DNA of 64,000 nt from Paracoccus cavernae (GCA_030410095.1 JAUFRC010000001.1:446501-510500); one strand, 5' to 3'. Positions 1 through 8,300 are shown, numbered from the stretch's first letter. Notes: generated by a model from the sequence alone, not told the origin. Made by a program: numbers and translations.

Positions 1-83
1 TGTTCTGATGTTCGGGCATCCAAAGCCGCCAAAGCGCAAGGCCAAGCCGCGCGTTTTTATCATTTAAAGCGAAGGGGAACGCG

Positions 84-1847
84 ATGAAAAATCGCGCTTA
101 TAGCTTGCTGACCGTCAAGTCGGTTAGCGAGGGCGGGCGGCGCATTAAGGGCATCGCGACAACGCCCGCGCCTGACCGGGACGGCGATATTATCGAGCCG
201 TTGGGGGTGACGTTCACCAATCCCGCGCCGCTGCTGTGGCAACATGACATTTCCGCGCCGGTTGGCCGGGTCTGGTTCGATCAGCCAACCGCCGAAAGCG
301 TCACGTTTGAGGCGGAGTTGCCGGTGGTGGCCGAGCCGGGGCCGGTTCGTGATCGGGTCGAGGAAGCATGGCAAAGCGTCACGTCCGGTCTGGTCACGGG
401 GGTGAGCATCGGTTTCCGCCCGGTGTCGTGGTCCTATCTGGATAGCGGCGGGGTTCGGGTCGATGCCTGCGAGGTGTTCGAGCTTTCGCTTGTGACAATC
501 CCGGCGAATGTCGAGGCGACAATTCAACGGGTCAAATCATTGGATGCAACAGGGCTGGCCGCGAAGGGCAAAAAGCCGGGTGCATCCGCAAACGCGCCCC
601 ATGCTGCGGGCAAAGACAAGATGAAGGGAAACGGAATGTCTGTGAAGCAACAGATTGCGGCGCGCGAGCTTAAACGCAAGAGCGCAGTGGATGCGATGGC
701 GGCGATTGCCGATGCGGCGGCGGCAGATGGCGACCGCGATATGACCGCCGAGGAAGTCGCGAGCTTTGATGAGCATTCGGCAGAGGTCGAGGCGATTGAC
801 GCGGGGCTTTCCCGCCTCAAGTCGCTGGACGCAATGCAGGTTGCGAAGGGTGCCGTTGCGGCGGTGCTGCCCGCTGGTGCCGGTCGCGGGCCGGGCGGTT
901 CTGGCCGCGCGCCTGTCGTGCCGGGTGTGGCGAAGGCGGCGGAGCCGGAGCCGGGTATTCGTCTTGCGCGCTATGCGCGTTGCGCGGCTCTGGCCCGCAA
1001 AACGGGGTCGGACGCGGTGGCGATTGCGGGCGATCTTTACGGCGCGCGCGACCCGCAAGTTGTCACCATGACCAAGGCGGCGGTCGGTGCCATGACCGGC
1101 GCAAGTGATCCGGCGCTTATGGCAAACGTTGGCGGCATCGCGGATTTCGTGGATTTCCTGCGCCCGCAAACCATCGTCGGGCGCTTCGGTCTGGACGGGG
1201 TTCCGGCGCTGACGGAGGTGCCGTTTGATTTGCCGGTCCTGATGGAGACTGCGCCGGTTGGTGCGGCTTGGGTCGGTGATGGCAAGGCAATCCCTATGTC
1301 GAAGGGCTCGTTTGATCGGGAAACCTTGGGCAAGCGGAAAATCGCGGCGCTGACGGCGGTGACGCTTGAACAGTTGCGCGACAATTCGGCCGCAACGGAG
1401 CGTCTTATTCGCAACCAAATGGCTCTGGCGATCATCCAGTGTCAGGACGGGACGTTCATTGACCCGACGAGCGCAGGCAATGCGGCGCGTCCGGGGTCGA
1501 TCTTGAACGGCGTTGCCGCGCTTCCGTCTGCGGGCAATGATCTGGCTGCGATCAATCAGGACATTTATGCCCTGATGGCAAAATTCAGCGCCGCTAACCT
1601 GTCGATCGGTTCGGGCGTCTGGATCATGTCGGCCCGCTTGGCGCTTCGCCTGTCGCTCATGAAGAACGAGTTCGGCGTTCGTATCTGGCCCGAGATGCAT
1701 ATGGGCGGCGGCAAGCTTGAGGGCCTGCCTGTCATTGCGTCCGAGCATATGGGCGACAACGTGGCGCTGGTCGCGGCCCCGGAGGTCTATTTCGCGGATG
1801 AGGGCGAGGTCGAAATCGAGATTTCGACGGAGGCCAGTTTGAAATGA
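84..1847 (+). CDS. Fused phage prohead protease / HK97-type major capsid protein
   Basis: This 587-residue protein joins a head-maturation protease to a major capsid protein. Residues 1-160 resemble the HK97 prohead protease family (peptidase S78). His54 in LLWQHD and Ser108 in TGVSIGFRP stand where the family has its catalytic His and Ser. Residues 185-260 are charged and helix-rich, like the scaffolding (delta) segment of HK97 capsids. Residues 300-587 form an HK97-fold capsid domain, with a typical end of the form GLPVIASEHM followed by VEIEIS. Protease and capsid are usually separate genes, but fusions are known in siphovirus-like phages. The ATG at 84 follows GCGAAGGGGAACGCG, a reasonable ribosome site. 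It is the first gene of a head module whose upstream part (terminase) would lie outside the window. The frame is intact. Confidence 0.88.
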   Translation: MKNRAYSLLTVKSVSEGGRRIKGIATTPAPDRDGDIIEPLGVTFTNPAPLLWQHDISAPVGRVWFDQPTAESVTFEAELPVVAEPGPVRDRVEEAWQSVTSGLVTGVSIGFRPVSWSYLDSGGVRVDACEVFELSLVTIPANVEATIQRVKSLDATGLAAKGKKPGASANAPHAAGKDKMKGNGMSVKQQIAARELKRKSAVDAMAAIADAAAADGDRDMTAEEVASFDEHSAEVEAIDAGLSRLKSLDAMQVAKGAVAAVLPAGAGRGPGGSGRAPVVPGVAKAAEPEPGIRLARYARCAALARKTGSDAVAIAGDLYGARDPQVVTMTKAAVGAMTGASDPALMANVGGIADFVDFLRPQTIVGRFGLDGVPALTEVPFDLPVLMETAPVGAAWVGDGKAIPMSKGSFDRETLGKRKIAALTAVTLEQLRDNSAATERLIRNQMALAIIQCQDGTFIDPTSAGNAARPGSILNGVAALPSAGNDLAAINQDIYALMAKFSAANLSIGSGVWIMSARLALRLSLMKNEFGVRIWPEMHMGGGKLEGLPVIASEHMGDNVALVAAPEVYFADEGEVEIEISTEASLK

Positions 1848-2020
1848 CCGACATGCCGCTTGGCGATGCGGGCGCGCCTGTGGCGACGGAGCTTGTCTCG
1901 CTGTTCCAAACGGGCGCGGTCGGCTTCCGGGCGCTGCGGACGCTTAGCTGGCGTCGTCGTCGTGCGGCGGCGGTGCAGTGGATGGCGGTTAAATGGGGCG
2001 AGCCTGACCCGGCCCCGTAA
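1844..2020 (+). CDS. Small phage protein between capsid and portal genes
   Basis: This ORF encodes 58 residues and starts at an ATG that overlaps the capsid stop codon (ATGA), which suggests translational coupling. The product has an acidic start and a central segment rich in arginine (SWRRRRAAAVQW), then ends GEPDPAP. I do not recognise a family. Position and coupling suggest a small head-module protein, for example a decoration or connector factor, but nothing in the sequence proves it. It could also be an unrelated small ORF retained by chance. The next 66 bases hold a hairpin-like GGGCCGGGCGATAGG stretch and then the portal ribosome site. Confidence 0.5.
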   Translation: MTDMPLGDAGAPVATELVSLFQTGAVGFRALRTLSWRRRRAAAVQWMAVKWGEPDPAP

Positions 2021-2106
2021 GGGCCGGGCGATAGGGCGGGAGGGGCGGCGATTGCTGCCCCTTTTTCTTTTGGGAAGGGATCAGCTATGCGCAAGGCAGT
2101 GCAGGG

Positions 2107-3123
2107 GTGCGCCGGGCTTTTTCGGGCTTGCGTGTTAAGTTGTGGTCGGGTCGCGGCGGTTCGCATTTGGTCGGGCCGTTTCAGTGTCCGGCCTTTGTTG
2201 ACGCCGACCGGGCGCTTGCGCATCATGCCGTGTTTTCCTGCATGTCTCTGGTCGCGGGCGATATTGGCAAGCTGCGGATCAAGAAAGTTGCCAAGGCTGG
2301 GCGAATTTGGGTCGAGGGTCCGGCGGATGCGGTCTTGCGCAAGCCTAACCTGTATCAGAACCGCATCCAGTTTGTTGAAAGCTGGATCTTGTCAAAGCTG
2401 CAAAGTGGTAATGCCTATATCCTGAAAGAATACGGCGCGGGCGGCGGCGTTGTCGGGCTTCATGTTCTGGACGCGGCGCGGGTCATTCCGAAGGTTTCGA
2501 CCGATGGCGAGGTGTTTTACCACGTCAAATCCGATGCGCTGGCGGGCGTCGGGGCTGATGTAACTATCCCCGCGGCTGATGTGATCCATGACCGCTATAA
2601 TTGCCTGTTTCATCCGCTCGTTGGGTTGTCGCGTCTTTACGCTGCCGCGTTGGGGGCAACGCAAGGGATGGAAATGCAGAAGTCGAGCGCGGACTTGTTC
2701 GCGAATGCGGCCATGCCTGCCGGGGTTCTAGCAACGCCCGGCGATCTTGATGCGGAGGATGCGGGGCTAATCCGCGACCAGTGGCAAGCGGCTTATGGCG
2801 GTTCAAATCGCGGCAAGGTCGCGGTGCTGGGCAATGATCTGAAGTTTCAGTCTATCGCGGTTACGGCAACCGATGCCCAGCTGGTCGAGCAAATGAAATG
2901 GTCTGCCGAGGTTGTCTGTGGTGTGTTCCATGTCCCGGCGTACAAGATCGGCGTCGGGGTCATGCCGAATGTCGCCAATAGCGCGGCCCTGAATGCGGAT
3001 TACTTTTCGCGGGTTTTGCAGCGTCTGATTGAGGCTGTCGAGTTGTGTTTGGACGACCCGCGACATTCCCAGCCGTTCGACGCCGGGCGGCTATGTTGGG
3101 GAATTGGCGTGGTCGCGCGCTGA
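2107..3123 (+). CDS. Phage portal protein, HK97 family, C-terminally truncated
   Basis: The product matches HK97-type portal proteins, the dodecameric ring through which DNA enters the capsid. Typical segments are HAVFSCMSLVAGDIGKL near residue 40, a Gly-rich SGNAYILKEY region, HDRYNCLFHPLVGLSRL, and VFHVPAYKIGVG near residue 280. The family motif order is complete up to about residue 316. After ELCLDD (near 3055) the frame runs into sequence that belongs, in another frame, to a tail fibre, so the usual last 60-80 residues are missing. The start is uncertain. GTG 2107 lacks a ribosome site, whereas ATG 2087 has a good one (GGGAAGGGATC) but is out of frame. A missing base in the GGGG at 2104-2107 would join the two. 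Confidence 0.82.
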   Translation: MRRAFSGLRVKLWSGRGGSHLVGPFQCPAFVDADRALAHHAVFSCMSLVAGDIGKLRIKKVAKAGRIWVEGPADAVLRKPNLYQNRIQFVESWILSKLQSGNAYILKEYGAGGGVVGLHVLDAARVIPKVSTDGEVFYHVKSDALAGVGADVTIPAADVIHDRYNCLFHPLVGLSRLYAAALGATQGMEMQKSSADLFANAAMPAGVLATPGDLDAEDAGLIRDQWQAAYGGSNRGKVAVLGNDLKFQSIAVTATDAQLVEQMKWSAEVVCGVFHVPAYKIGVGVMPNVANSAALNADYFSRVLQRLIEAVELCLDDPRHSQPFDAGRLCWGIGVVAR

Positions 3124-4542
3124 TAGCCGCCTGTATCGCTGGAACGGCACGACATGGGTGCATTTCATCCAAGAGAGCGTGGCCGGAATTCTGGACGAAA
3201 CGGCGTTTGCCGCCTCGATCCGCATTCCCAGAACCGTCACCGCCTTTCCGACTTCGGGAATGCGGATTGGTGATTTGGTCGTGCTCACTACTGACCGGCA
3301 GTTTTACCGTTGGGACGGCACCAAATGGACCGCCGAGGTTGCTGCTGACCTCATTGTCGGCAAGCTTACGGGGGCGCAAATCGCTGCGGGGGCCATCGGC
3401 ACCGATCAACTTGCGGCGCGGTCGGTGGTGGCGTCCATCTTGGCGATTGCGGACTTCACGAACCTTGTCCCTGATGACCAGCTGCAAGACGCCGCGTCTT
3501 GGGTCATGGGGGTCGCGTTTGGGTTGCGGCCGGTCACGCCACGCAATGACGTGAAGTCAGTCGGTGATCTGTATTACACGCACTCCGCGAACGTGAATAA
3601 CAACACCCAGTACGGCTATATGAGGGCTTTTTCCCGGTCACCCCGGGGATGAGCTTTTCGTATCCGGTCAGGTCATCAGGGCCGCCGGCACGATGATGAA
3701 CGCACGGATCCAGATCCAGTTCTTCGACAAGTCCGAAACTGCAATCTCGACGGTAAATGCGGCCACCATCAGCGGCGCGGCAACACTGCCACGCCTTATG
3801 AAGGCTCGGTTGTGGTTCCTGCTGGTGCTTTGCAAGCGCGCTTCCGCTTTGCGGCGATCTATGAGGGCACCGACAGCAATATTACCTTCGCCGCCCCCAC
3901 CGCCAGGGTGAAGGGCACGGGCAAGCTTGTCGTCGATGGGTCGATCCAAGGGCGGCATGTCGAGGCTGAGACGATAACCGGCGGGCTGCTGGCCGCCGCT
4001 GGTATCATCACGAAGTCGGCGCAGATCGATGATCTGGTCGTCACACGGGCGAAAACTGCAAACTTGGCCATCGACGCGGCCAAGATTGCCAATCTCGCGG
4101 TCAGCGGCGCGAAGATTGCAAACCTCACTGTCGACACCATCAACATCAAGGACGGCGCGGTCACGCAGGTACGATCCAGCGCCAACTGGACGGGCGTTGC
4201 GACCGACAACACCGTGACCTTTGTCGATGTTCATACCCTGACGTGGAATTCCGCCAAGGCGGGCATCCACCTGCAAAGCGTCCGGTTCCGCAGGCGCGCA
4301 AATGGTGGCGGATCAAGTAGGATCTATGTGCGCTTCATGGTTGATGGAGCAGTCGTTGAATGGCCGGATGGCACGACGGAATTCAAATTCTGGGCCTGCA
4401 GACCACAGACAGTCCGATCCAAGAGTTCACCTTCATTCGCAGCATGAGCGCAGGCAGTCACACCCTGCGCTTGCAAATGCGCTCGGGCGGCAATCACGCA
4501 ACGCTCGGCGGCGAAATCACGGATCTGGAGTGGTACAAATGA
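3029..4542 (+). pseudogene. Phage tail tip / host-specificity fibre, 5'-truncated and frameshifted
   Basis: Homology-like sequence begins near 3060 in a different frame from the portal (IPSRSTPGGYVGELAWSRAD, then RLYRWNGTTWV). It resembles the C-terminal part of J-type tail tip or host-specificity proteins of alphaproteobacterial siphophages. Next come two YRWDGTKW-type repeats and a run of imperfect repeats (AKIANLAVSGAKIANLTV) near 4050-4150 that look like a beta-helical stalk. The frame changes near 3630, 3790 and 4390. Joining the three frames gives one chain ending NHATLGGEITDLEWYK at 4542. The N-terminal several hundred residues expected of such a protein are absent. This is either a real deletion in a defective prophage or an assembly join. 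Confidence 0.6.
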
Positions 4543-5103
4543 GCGCGCCTCTTTTTGGCACGGGGGCCGAAGCCCAATACACCCTGTTCGAACTGCGTTT
4601 CGGCGAGGTTTGCGGGCACCTTGCCATGACCAACTTCGACGACGTGCTGGCCAACACGCCCCTGAACGTCGCGCTGATCGAGGGCACTATCCCGCCGACG
4701 AGTTCATTCTTGTCGATGGGGTAGTGACCGCGCTGCCGCCGAAGCCCGGCCCCGGCTGGGTTCTCAACCCCGAAACGGTGGAATGGATCGACATGCGAGA
4801 TCCCGAAGCCGAACACGAGGGACGGCGCGCGGCTGCAAGCATGTCGCGATCCGATTTCTTGCTGGCTGCTATCCGGGCGGGGATCATCCCGCCCGAGGAT
4901 GCAGGGCCAGCGGCGCGCGGAGAAATCCCGCCGTCGATGCGGGTGTTTTCGCCGGGTTCCCGGCGGAGTTGCAGCTTGAGGCGGTCGTGCGCTGGTCGGG
5001 GTCGGTCGTTATCGACCGGCTTAATCCGGTCTTGCTGGCGATTGCTGACGGGCTGGGCGTCGATGGTGCCCAGCTTGACGCCCTTTTCGGTATCGCTGCC
5101 TAG
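4539..5103 (+). CDS. Phage tail-fibre-associated hypothetical protein (frameshifted)
   Basis: The ATG at 4539 overlaps the end of the fibre gene. The protein begins MSAPLFGTGAEAQYTLFELR. The frame breaks near 4685 and again near 4935. Joined, it continues PADEFILVDGVVTALPPKPGPGW, then SRSDFLLAAIRAGIIPPEDA, and ends at 5103 with PVLLAIADGLGVDGAQLDALFGIAA. The C-terminal part (FAGFPAELQLEAVVRWSGS) resembles small tail-assembly proteins found beside fibres in many prophages, but I cannot name a family. Size after correction is about 189 residues. Given its place directly after the fibre it may be a fibre chaperone, which is inference from order only. Confidence 0.5.
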
Positions 5104-5116
5104 ATAAGGTAAAATC

Positions 5117-5455
5117 ATGGATGTTTTAAAATATCGCCTTGGGACGGTGGGCGGGCTTGTCTTTGCGCCGGAGCAACCGGATGGGACACCGCCGCCCCTC
5201 GGTGGCCTGCGCATGGAGCTTCGGGTCGCGGCTCATGGGCAGTGCATCGTCTTGCACGGTGTGCCGGTCGCGGAGGGCTTCGAGGTCGATCTAGCGGAGC
5301 TTGACCTGCCGCCCCGGCTATACCCCGCCAGCGTCTATTACATCGACCAGCGCGGGGCGCAGCCGCCCGGAACGTTCTATCTCAACATTGAAGGGGTTGC
5401 TGATGCAGGTCGTCAAGACAACCATCGGGTATCGTGGCCCGTCAGGCGCGCTTGA
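5117..5455 (+). CDS. Phage hypothetical protein
   Basis: This ORF encodes 112 residues, starting at an ATG preceded by TAAGGTAAAATC. The sequence has alternating hydrophobic residues typical of a small beta-rich protein (MELRVAAHGQCIVLHGVPV, then LYPASVYYIDQRG). It shows no motif I recognise. Its last 53 bases overlap the next ORF, which is more than usual. A lost base near 5395 may have moved the true stop, which would otherwise fall close to the following ATG. The setting between the fibre and the collagen-like protein suggests a structural or baseplate role, but this is weak. Confidence 0.45.
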   Translation: MDVLKYRLGTVGGLVFAPEQPDGTPPPLGGLRMELRVAAHGQCIVLHGVPVAEGFEVDLAELDLPPRLYPASVYYIDQRGAQPPGTFYLNIEGVADAGRQDNHRVSWPVRRA

Positions 5456-5747
5456 TCTTGAGGCCGTCACCTTGGCCACCGGCCAAGCGGGCAGCAATGT
5501 CACCTATGAGGGCGACGTGCTGACGATCCCGCGCGGTGACAAGGGGGATCAAGGCGACCGGGGCGAGAGGGGCTTGTCTGGAGAACGGGGGTTGCAGGGT
5601 GATCGAGGCGCGCAAGGTGTCAAAGGTGATCGAGGCGAAGCGGGTGTCTCTGTCGAGATCCGGGCGTTCACCGATCTAGCTGCGGCGCAGGCGGCGGCGG
5701 TGCAGTATCCGGGCGATATCGTCACTTACAAGCCTGCGGGCGTGTAA
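5403..5747 (+). CDS. Phage collagen-like repeat protein
   Basis: This 114-residue ORF has three parts. A 45-residue head (VVKTTIGYRGPSGALDLEAV) is followed by about 12 uninterrupted Gly-X-Y triplets (GDKGDQGDRGERGLSGERG and onward, nucleotides 5536-5645). A short C-terminal domain then ends YPGDIVTYKPAGV. Collagen-like triplets in phages form trimeric stalks in tail fibres and appendages. The triplets are rich in Asp, Arg, Lys and Glu, with no obvious place for hydroxyproline, as is usual for bacterial and phage collagens that rely on charge pairs. The gene is intact and sits with other fibre genes. It is probably an adhesin stalk of the tail tip. Confidence 0.7.
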   Translation: MQVVKTTIGYRGPSGALDLEAVTLATGQAGSNVTYEGDVLTIPRGDKGDQGDRGERGLSGERGLQGDRGAQGVKGDRGEAGVSVEIRAFTDLAAAQAAAVQYPGDIVTYKPAGV

Positions 5748-6663
5748 TGGGCGGGCTTCTGGATTTTACGGCCTATCGTATGTGGAGCGGCGGGGGCGAG
5801 CTTGAGCGCCTTTGGCTGGGTGGGCGCGAGTGGGTGCGCCCTATCGTCGTTACGGTCGCCGGAGGGGTCGTTACAACCTTCGAGCGTGATGGCGTCGGCT
5901 TCATGCAGGTTCTGTTTCGTCAGTCGGGATCGCTGCACGTTAGCGGGCCGGTCGAGGGCGCGCGCTACGCTCTTGCTGGTGGCGGGGGTCTGGGGGTTAC
6001 ACCGGGCGCTCAACCGGCGGCGGTGGCGGGTCGTGGCCGGTTGTGTCGTTCGGCGATCTGGCGGCGGGTTCCTATGACGTTGAGGTCGGGGCGGGTGGTG
6101 CTGGATTGGCCGCGACCGGCACCGGCAATCCGGGTTCTGCCTCTCGCCTGATGTTGGGGGGTGTCGCATTGGCTGTTTCGCCCGGTGGCGGATCGGGTAG
6201 CGGCAACGGTAACGGCGGAAATGGTGGAAACGGCGGGGGTGCTGGGACGAATGGCAACCCGCGCGTCGGCGGCGTGGGCGACCCCGGTAATCGGGGCGGC
6301 AACTCTGTGTCGGGCGGAGATGCGGGCGTTGGGGCCGTGAGTGAGGGCGGCGGCGGCGGTGGTGGTGCTGGTGGTGCTGGCGTTGATCGTCTGCCCAAGA
6401 TTGGCGGCGCGGGCGGTGCTGGCATCGCGCTTGGTTGGTGTGAGCCTGCAATGGAGATCTGCGGCGGTGGTGGCGGCGGTTCTGCTTATGATCAGGGGGC
6501 GGCAACGCATGGCGGGACCAGTGCGGCGCGCGGGGTTGCTTCCGCTTCAGCCGTAAATGGTGGCGGCAGTGGTGGGGGTAATCAGGGTTCCGGCAGTGGT
6601 GGCGATGGCCTGTTTGTCCTCGTTTTTCCTTCCGATAGTGCAAAGGTGGTGGTGATCACATGA
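5747..6663 (+). CDS. Phage glycine-rich fibre/appendage protein (frameshifted)
   Basis: It starts MGGLLDFTAYRMWSGGGELE. The first part reads through about residue 80 (ARYALAGGGG), where a short G-run near 5985 breaks the frame. In the restored frame the chain continues TGRSTGGGGGSWPVVSFGDLAAG, then a glycine/asparagine-rich region (GNGGNGGNGGGAGTNGN), and ends FVLVFPSDSAKVVVIT at 6663. Phage glycine-rich domains of this kind pack as polyglycine-II bundles at fibre tips or carry receptor-binding loops. About 300 residues would be encoded after correction. The VSFGDLAAGSYDVEVGAGG segment is typical of glycine-rich phage appendage proteins. No catalytic motif is visible. Confidence 0.6.
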
Positions 6664-6851
6664 TTTATGCAGCGCGCATAGAGGGCGGCTCTGTCGCGCA
6701 GGTGACGGTTGAGGCCGAGGGCTACGCGGCCCCGGACGGGTGGGCTGTGGTTGGGCCTATAAACGCGGTCGGGATCGGTTGGACTTATGACGGCTTGCGC
6801 TTTGTCCCGCCCGAGCAATCGCTTGATGATCAAGACGGGGGCGGCCTGTGA
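6660..6851 (+). CDS. Small phage hypothetical protein
   Basis: It encodes 63 residues. The ATG overlaps the stop of the glycine-rich protein and the stop overlaps the GTG of the next gene, so three genes are tightly coupled. The product (YAARIEGGSVAQVTVEAEGY, then LRFVPPEQSLDD) is a small soluble protein. I know similar short ORFs before lysis genes in alphaproteobacterial prophages, but no function. The frame is intact. Confidence 0.5.
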   Translation: MIYAARIEGGSVAQVTVEAEGYAAPDGWAVVGPINAVGIGWTYDGLRFVPPEQSLDDQDGGGL

Positions 6852-7137
6852 GCGAAGCCGAGTTGGTGCGAACGGTCGTAAGGCTTGAGCAAAAAATCGA
6901 CGATATGAGCGCGGCGATTGTGAGCCTTGCTCGGATCGAGGAACGAACCGTTACGCTTTTCAATCGCCTAGACCGTGCTGATTTGGAGATCCGCGATTTG
7001 CGCGGTCGCGTCCTTGACCTTGAGCGGCAGGCGATGGGCCGGGGGTTTTCTTCCGTTGGCTTGACCGTGGCGGGGTTGCGGTCGTCGGGGCCTTGGCTGG
7101 GGCGGTCGTTGGGTGGGTTTTCAAGGAATACAAGTGA
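6848..7137 (+). CDS. Small coiled-coil phage protein with C-terminal membrane helix (frameshifted)
   Basis: It starts at GTG 6848, coupled to the previous stop. Residues 1-65 form an amphipathic coiled coil (VRLEQKIDDMSAAIVSLARI, then DLRGRVLDLERQ). A base appears lost in the G-run near 7040. In the restored frame the chain continues FFRWLDRGGVAVVGALAGAV VGWVFKEYK and stops at 7137. That gives a single C-terminal transmembrane helix and a Lys end. Coiled-coil plus tail-anchor proteins of this size lie just before endolysins in many prophages and are thought to assist lysis or act as holins. This role is inferred from position. Confidence 0.5.
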
Positions 7138-7197
7138 TTTCCGCCGAGCGGTGGGGATCTGGAACGGCCCGGCTTTGCCGGGCTTTTTTATGGGCTG

Positions 7198-7836
7198 ATG
7201 ATGAAATTTACTGCAAAACAGATTGCGCCCTTGCTGGCGCTAATCGGTCGCGCCGAGTCGCGCGGCGATTATGGGATTGTCTCGGGGTTTGTGCCAAAGG
7301 CGCTCCGCCCGCGCGATCTGACCGCCATGACCGTTGCCGAGGTGCAGGCGTGGCAAAAGAAGGTTGTCGAGCAGGGCGCGAAGTCGAGCGCGGCGGGCTT
7401 TTATCAAATCATCCGCAAGACGCTTTCGGAGATCGTTGACGCGGGCGCGGTGTTGCCGTCCGAGCGGTTCGACAAGTCGTGTCAGGATGCGGCGGGGGCG
7501 TATCTACTGCGCAAGCGCGGGCTTGGCGAGTATCTATCTGGCCGCAAGTCGCTTGATGCGATGATGGTTTCTCTTGCGCAGGAATGGGCAAGCTTTCCCG
7601 TGCCTCACGATATGCAGGGGTCTGCGCGGTGGGTTCGGGCTGGGCAGAGCTATTACGCGGGCGACGGGTTGAATGCGTCGGGCGCGACGGTGGCAGATGT
7701 GCGCGCGGCGCTGGTCGAAAGTAAGGCGCGCTTTGATGGGCCGTTCGAGGTCGGCGAGCCGGGTTCCGGCTGTCTTGGCGCTCGCATTGTCGAGGCGCTG
7801 GCAAATCTTCTGAAATCCATGTTTGGGGGTAAGTGA
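7198..7836 (+). CDS. Phage endolysin, lambda-lysozyme-like
   Basis: This 212-residue protein resembles phage lysozymes of the lambda R / GH104 type. Features are an N-terminal ALIGRAESRGDYGIVSGF with a candidate catalytic Glu in the AES triplet, SSAAGFYQIIRKTLSEIV in the place of the family GAGRYQLL motif, QDAAGAYLLRKRG, and VSLAQEWASFPVPHD in the place of the family WASLPG segment. It would cut the glycan strands of peptidoglycan at the end of the lytic cycle. The C-terminal 50 residues (after GLNASGATVADVRAAL) look like a separate tail. There is no signal peptide, so release would need the neighbouring holin-like proteins. The frame is intact. The alternative is another lysozyme-superfamily fold. 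Confidence 0.6.
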   Translation: MMKFTAKQIAPLLALIGRAESRGDYGIVSGFVPKALRPRDLTAMTVAEVQAWQKKVVEQGAKSSAAGFYQIIRKTLSEIVDAGAVLPSERFDKSCQDAAGAYLLRKRGLGEYLSGRKSLDAMMVSLAQEWASFPVPHDMQGSARWVRAGQSYYAGDGLNASGATVADVRAALVESKARFDGPFEVGEPGSGCLGARIVEALANLLKSMFGGK

Positions 7837-8063
7837 TGCTCAAGATTGCATTTGCAACCGTGATCCGCTGGGGGCTGGTCGCTTCTATGTCGAGCCTTGC
7901 AACGCTGGGGCTTGTGACGGCAACGGCGCAGTCTGGTTACTACTGTTTTGATGCGCGGCTTGTTGCCGATGCCGCTGCGCTGGCGCTGGTCGGTGTGATC
8001 AGCGGCGGCGGCGCTGTCGCGGCTGGCGTTGGCTGGCGGTGGTGGGCGGGCAAGCGTCGCTGA
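7836..8063 (+). CDS. Holin-like small membrane protein
   Basis: It encodes about 75 residues with two predicted membrane helices (WGLVASMSSLATLGLVTAT and ALALVGVISGGGAVAAGVGW) and a short basic tail, RWWAGKRR. It follows the lysozyme gene with its start overlapping the stop. Two-helix, basic-tailed proteins beside endolysins are typical class II holins. GTG at 7833 is an alternative start. No sequence family is recognised, so the holin call rests on topology and position. It is the last gene of the prophage before the tRNA. Confidence 0.5.
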   Translation: MLKIAFATVIRWGLVASMSSLATLGLVTATAQSGYYCFDARLVADAAALALVGVISGGGAVAAGVGWRWWAGKRR

Positions 8064-8150
8064 CGGTCGTATTCGGTAGCGACTCAGTTGCGGGCGGGGT
8101 CGTCTGGCCCCGCATCGCTTGCGAGGCTGAAAGGCGGATAAACTGCCGAG

Positions 8151-8181
8151 GTGTCCCACGGGCGAAATTTGCGTGGGACAC
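8151..8181. repeat. Perfect 10-bp inverted repeat at the prophage/tRNA junction
   Basis: GTGTCCCACG (8151-8160) is mirrored by CGTGGGACAC (8172-8181) around an 11-base loop. An AT-rich stretch with T-runs follows (8182-8220). It can serve as a terminator for the prophage lysis genes. It could also be a recombinase or excisionase arm site beside the tRNA attachment site. Confidence 0.5.
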
Positions 8182-8224
8182 AATCTATTTAAGTTTTTGT
8201 AATATATTGGTTATTTTGGGTAGG

Positions 8225-8300
8225 TGGTAGGCCCGGAGGGACTTGAACCCCCAACCAAGGCGTTATGAGCGCCCTGCTCTGACCATTGAGCTACAGGCCC
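8225..8300 (-). tRNA. tRNA-Ile (CAU, lysidine-modified type)
   Basis: The minus strand folds as a 76-base tRNA. It has an acceptor stem starting GGGCCTG, D-arm GCTCAATGGTCAGAGC, anticodon stem-loop GGGCG-CTCATAA-CGCCT with anticodon CAU, T-arm GGGGG-TTCAAGT-CCCTC, and an encoded 3' CCA. The first acceptor pair is G-U. CAU could mean Met, but the overall sequence is that of alphaproteobacterial tRNA-Ile2, whose anticodon C is changed to lysidine by TilS. The 3' end faces the prophage, as expected if phage integration used the tRNA 3' end. Confidence 0.9.

Noticed and set aside
6180..6620. GC-rich short repeats as a CRISPR-like or microsatellite array
   Set aside because: The repeats encode glycine and asparagine in frame, with varied codons. 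They lack equal spacing and unique spacers.
1..8200. A gene transfer agent instead of a prophage
   Set aside because: GTA clusters have a fixed gene order with separate capsid and protease and no collagen-like fibres. The position at a tRNA also favours a prophage.
8225..8300. tRNA-Met reading of the CAU anticodon
   Set aside because: Stem sequences and the overall pattern fit tRNA-Ile2 (lysidine type) of alphaproteobacteria better than initiator or elongator Met tRNA.
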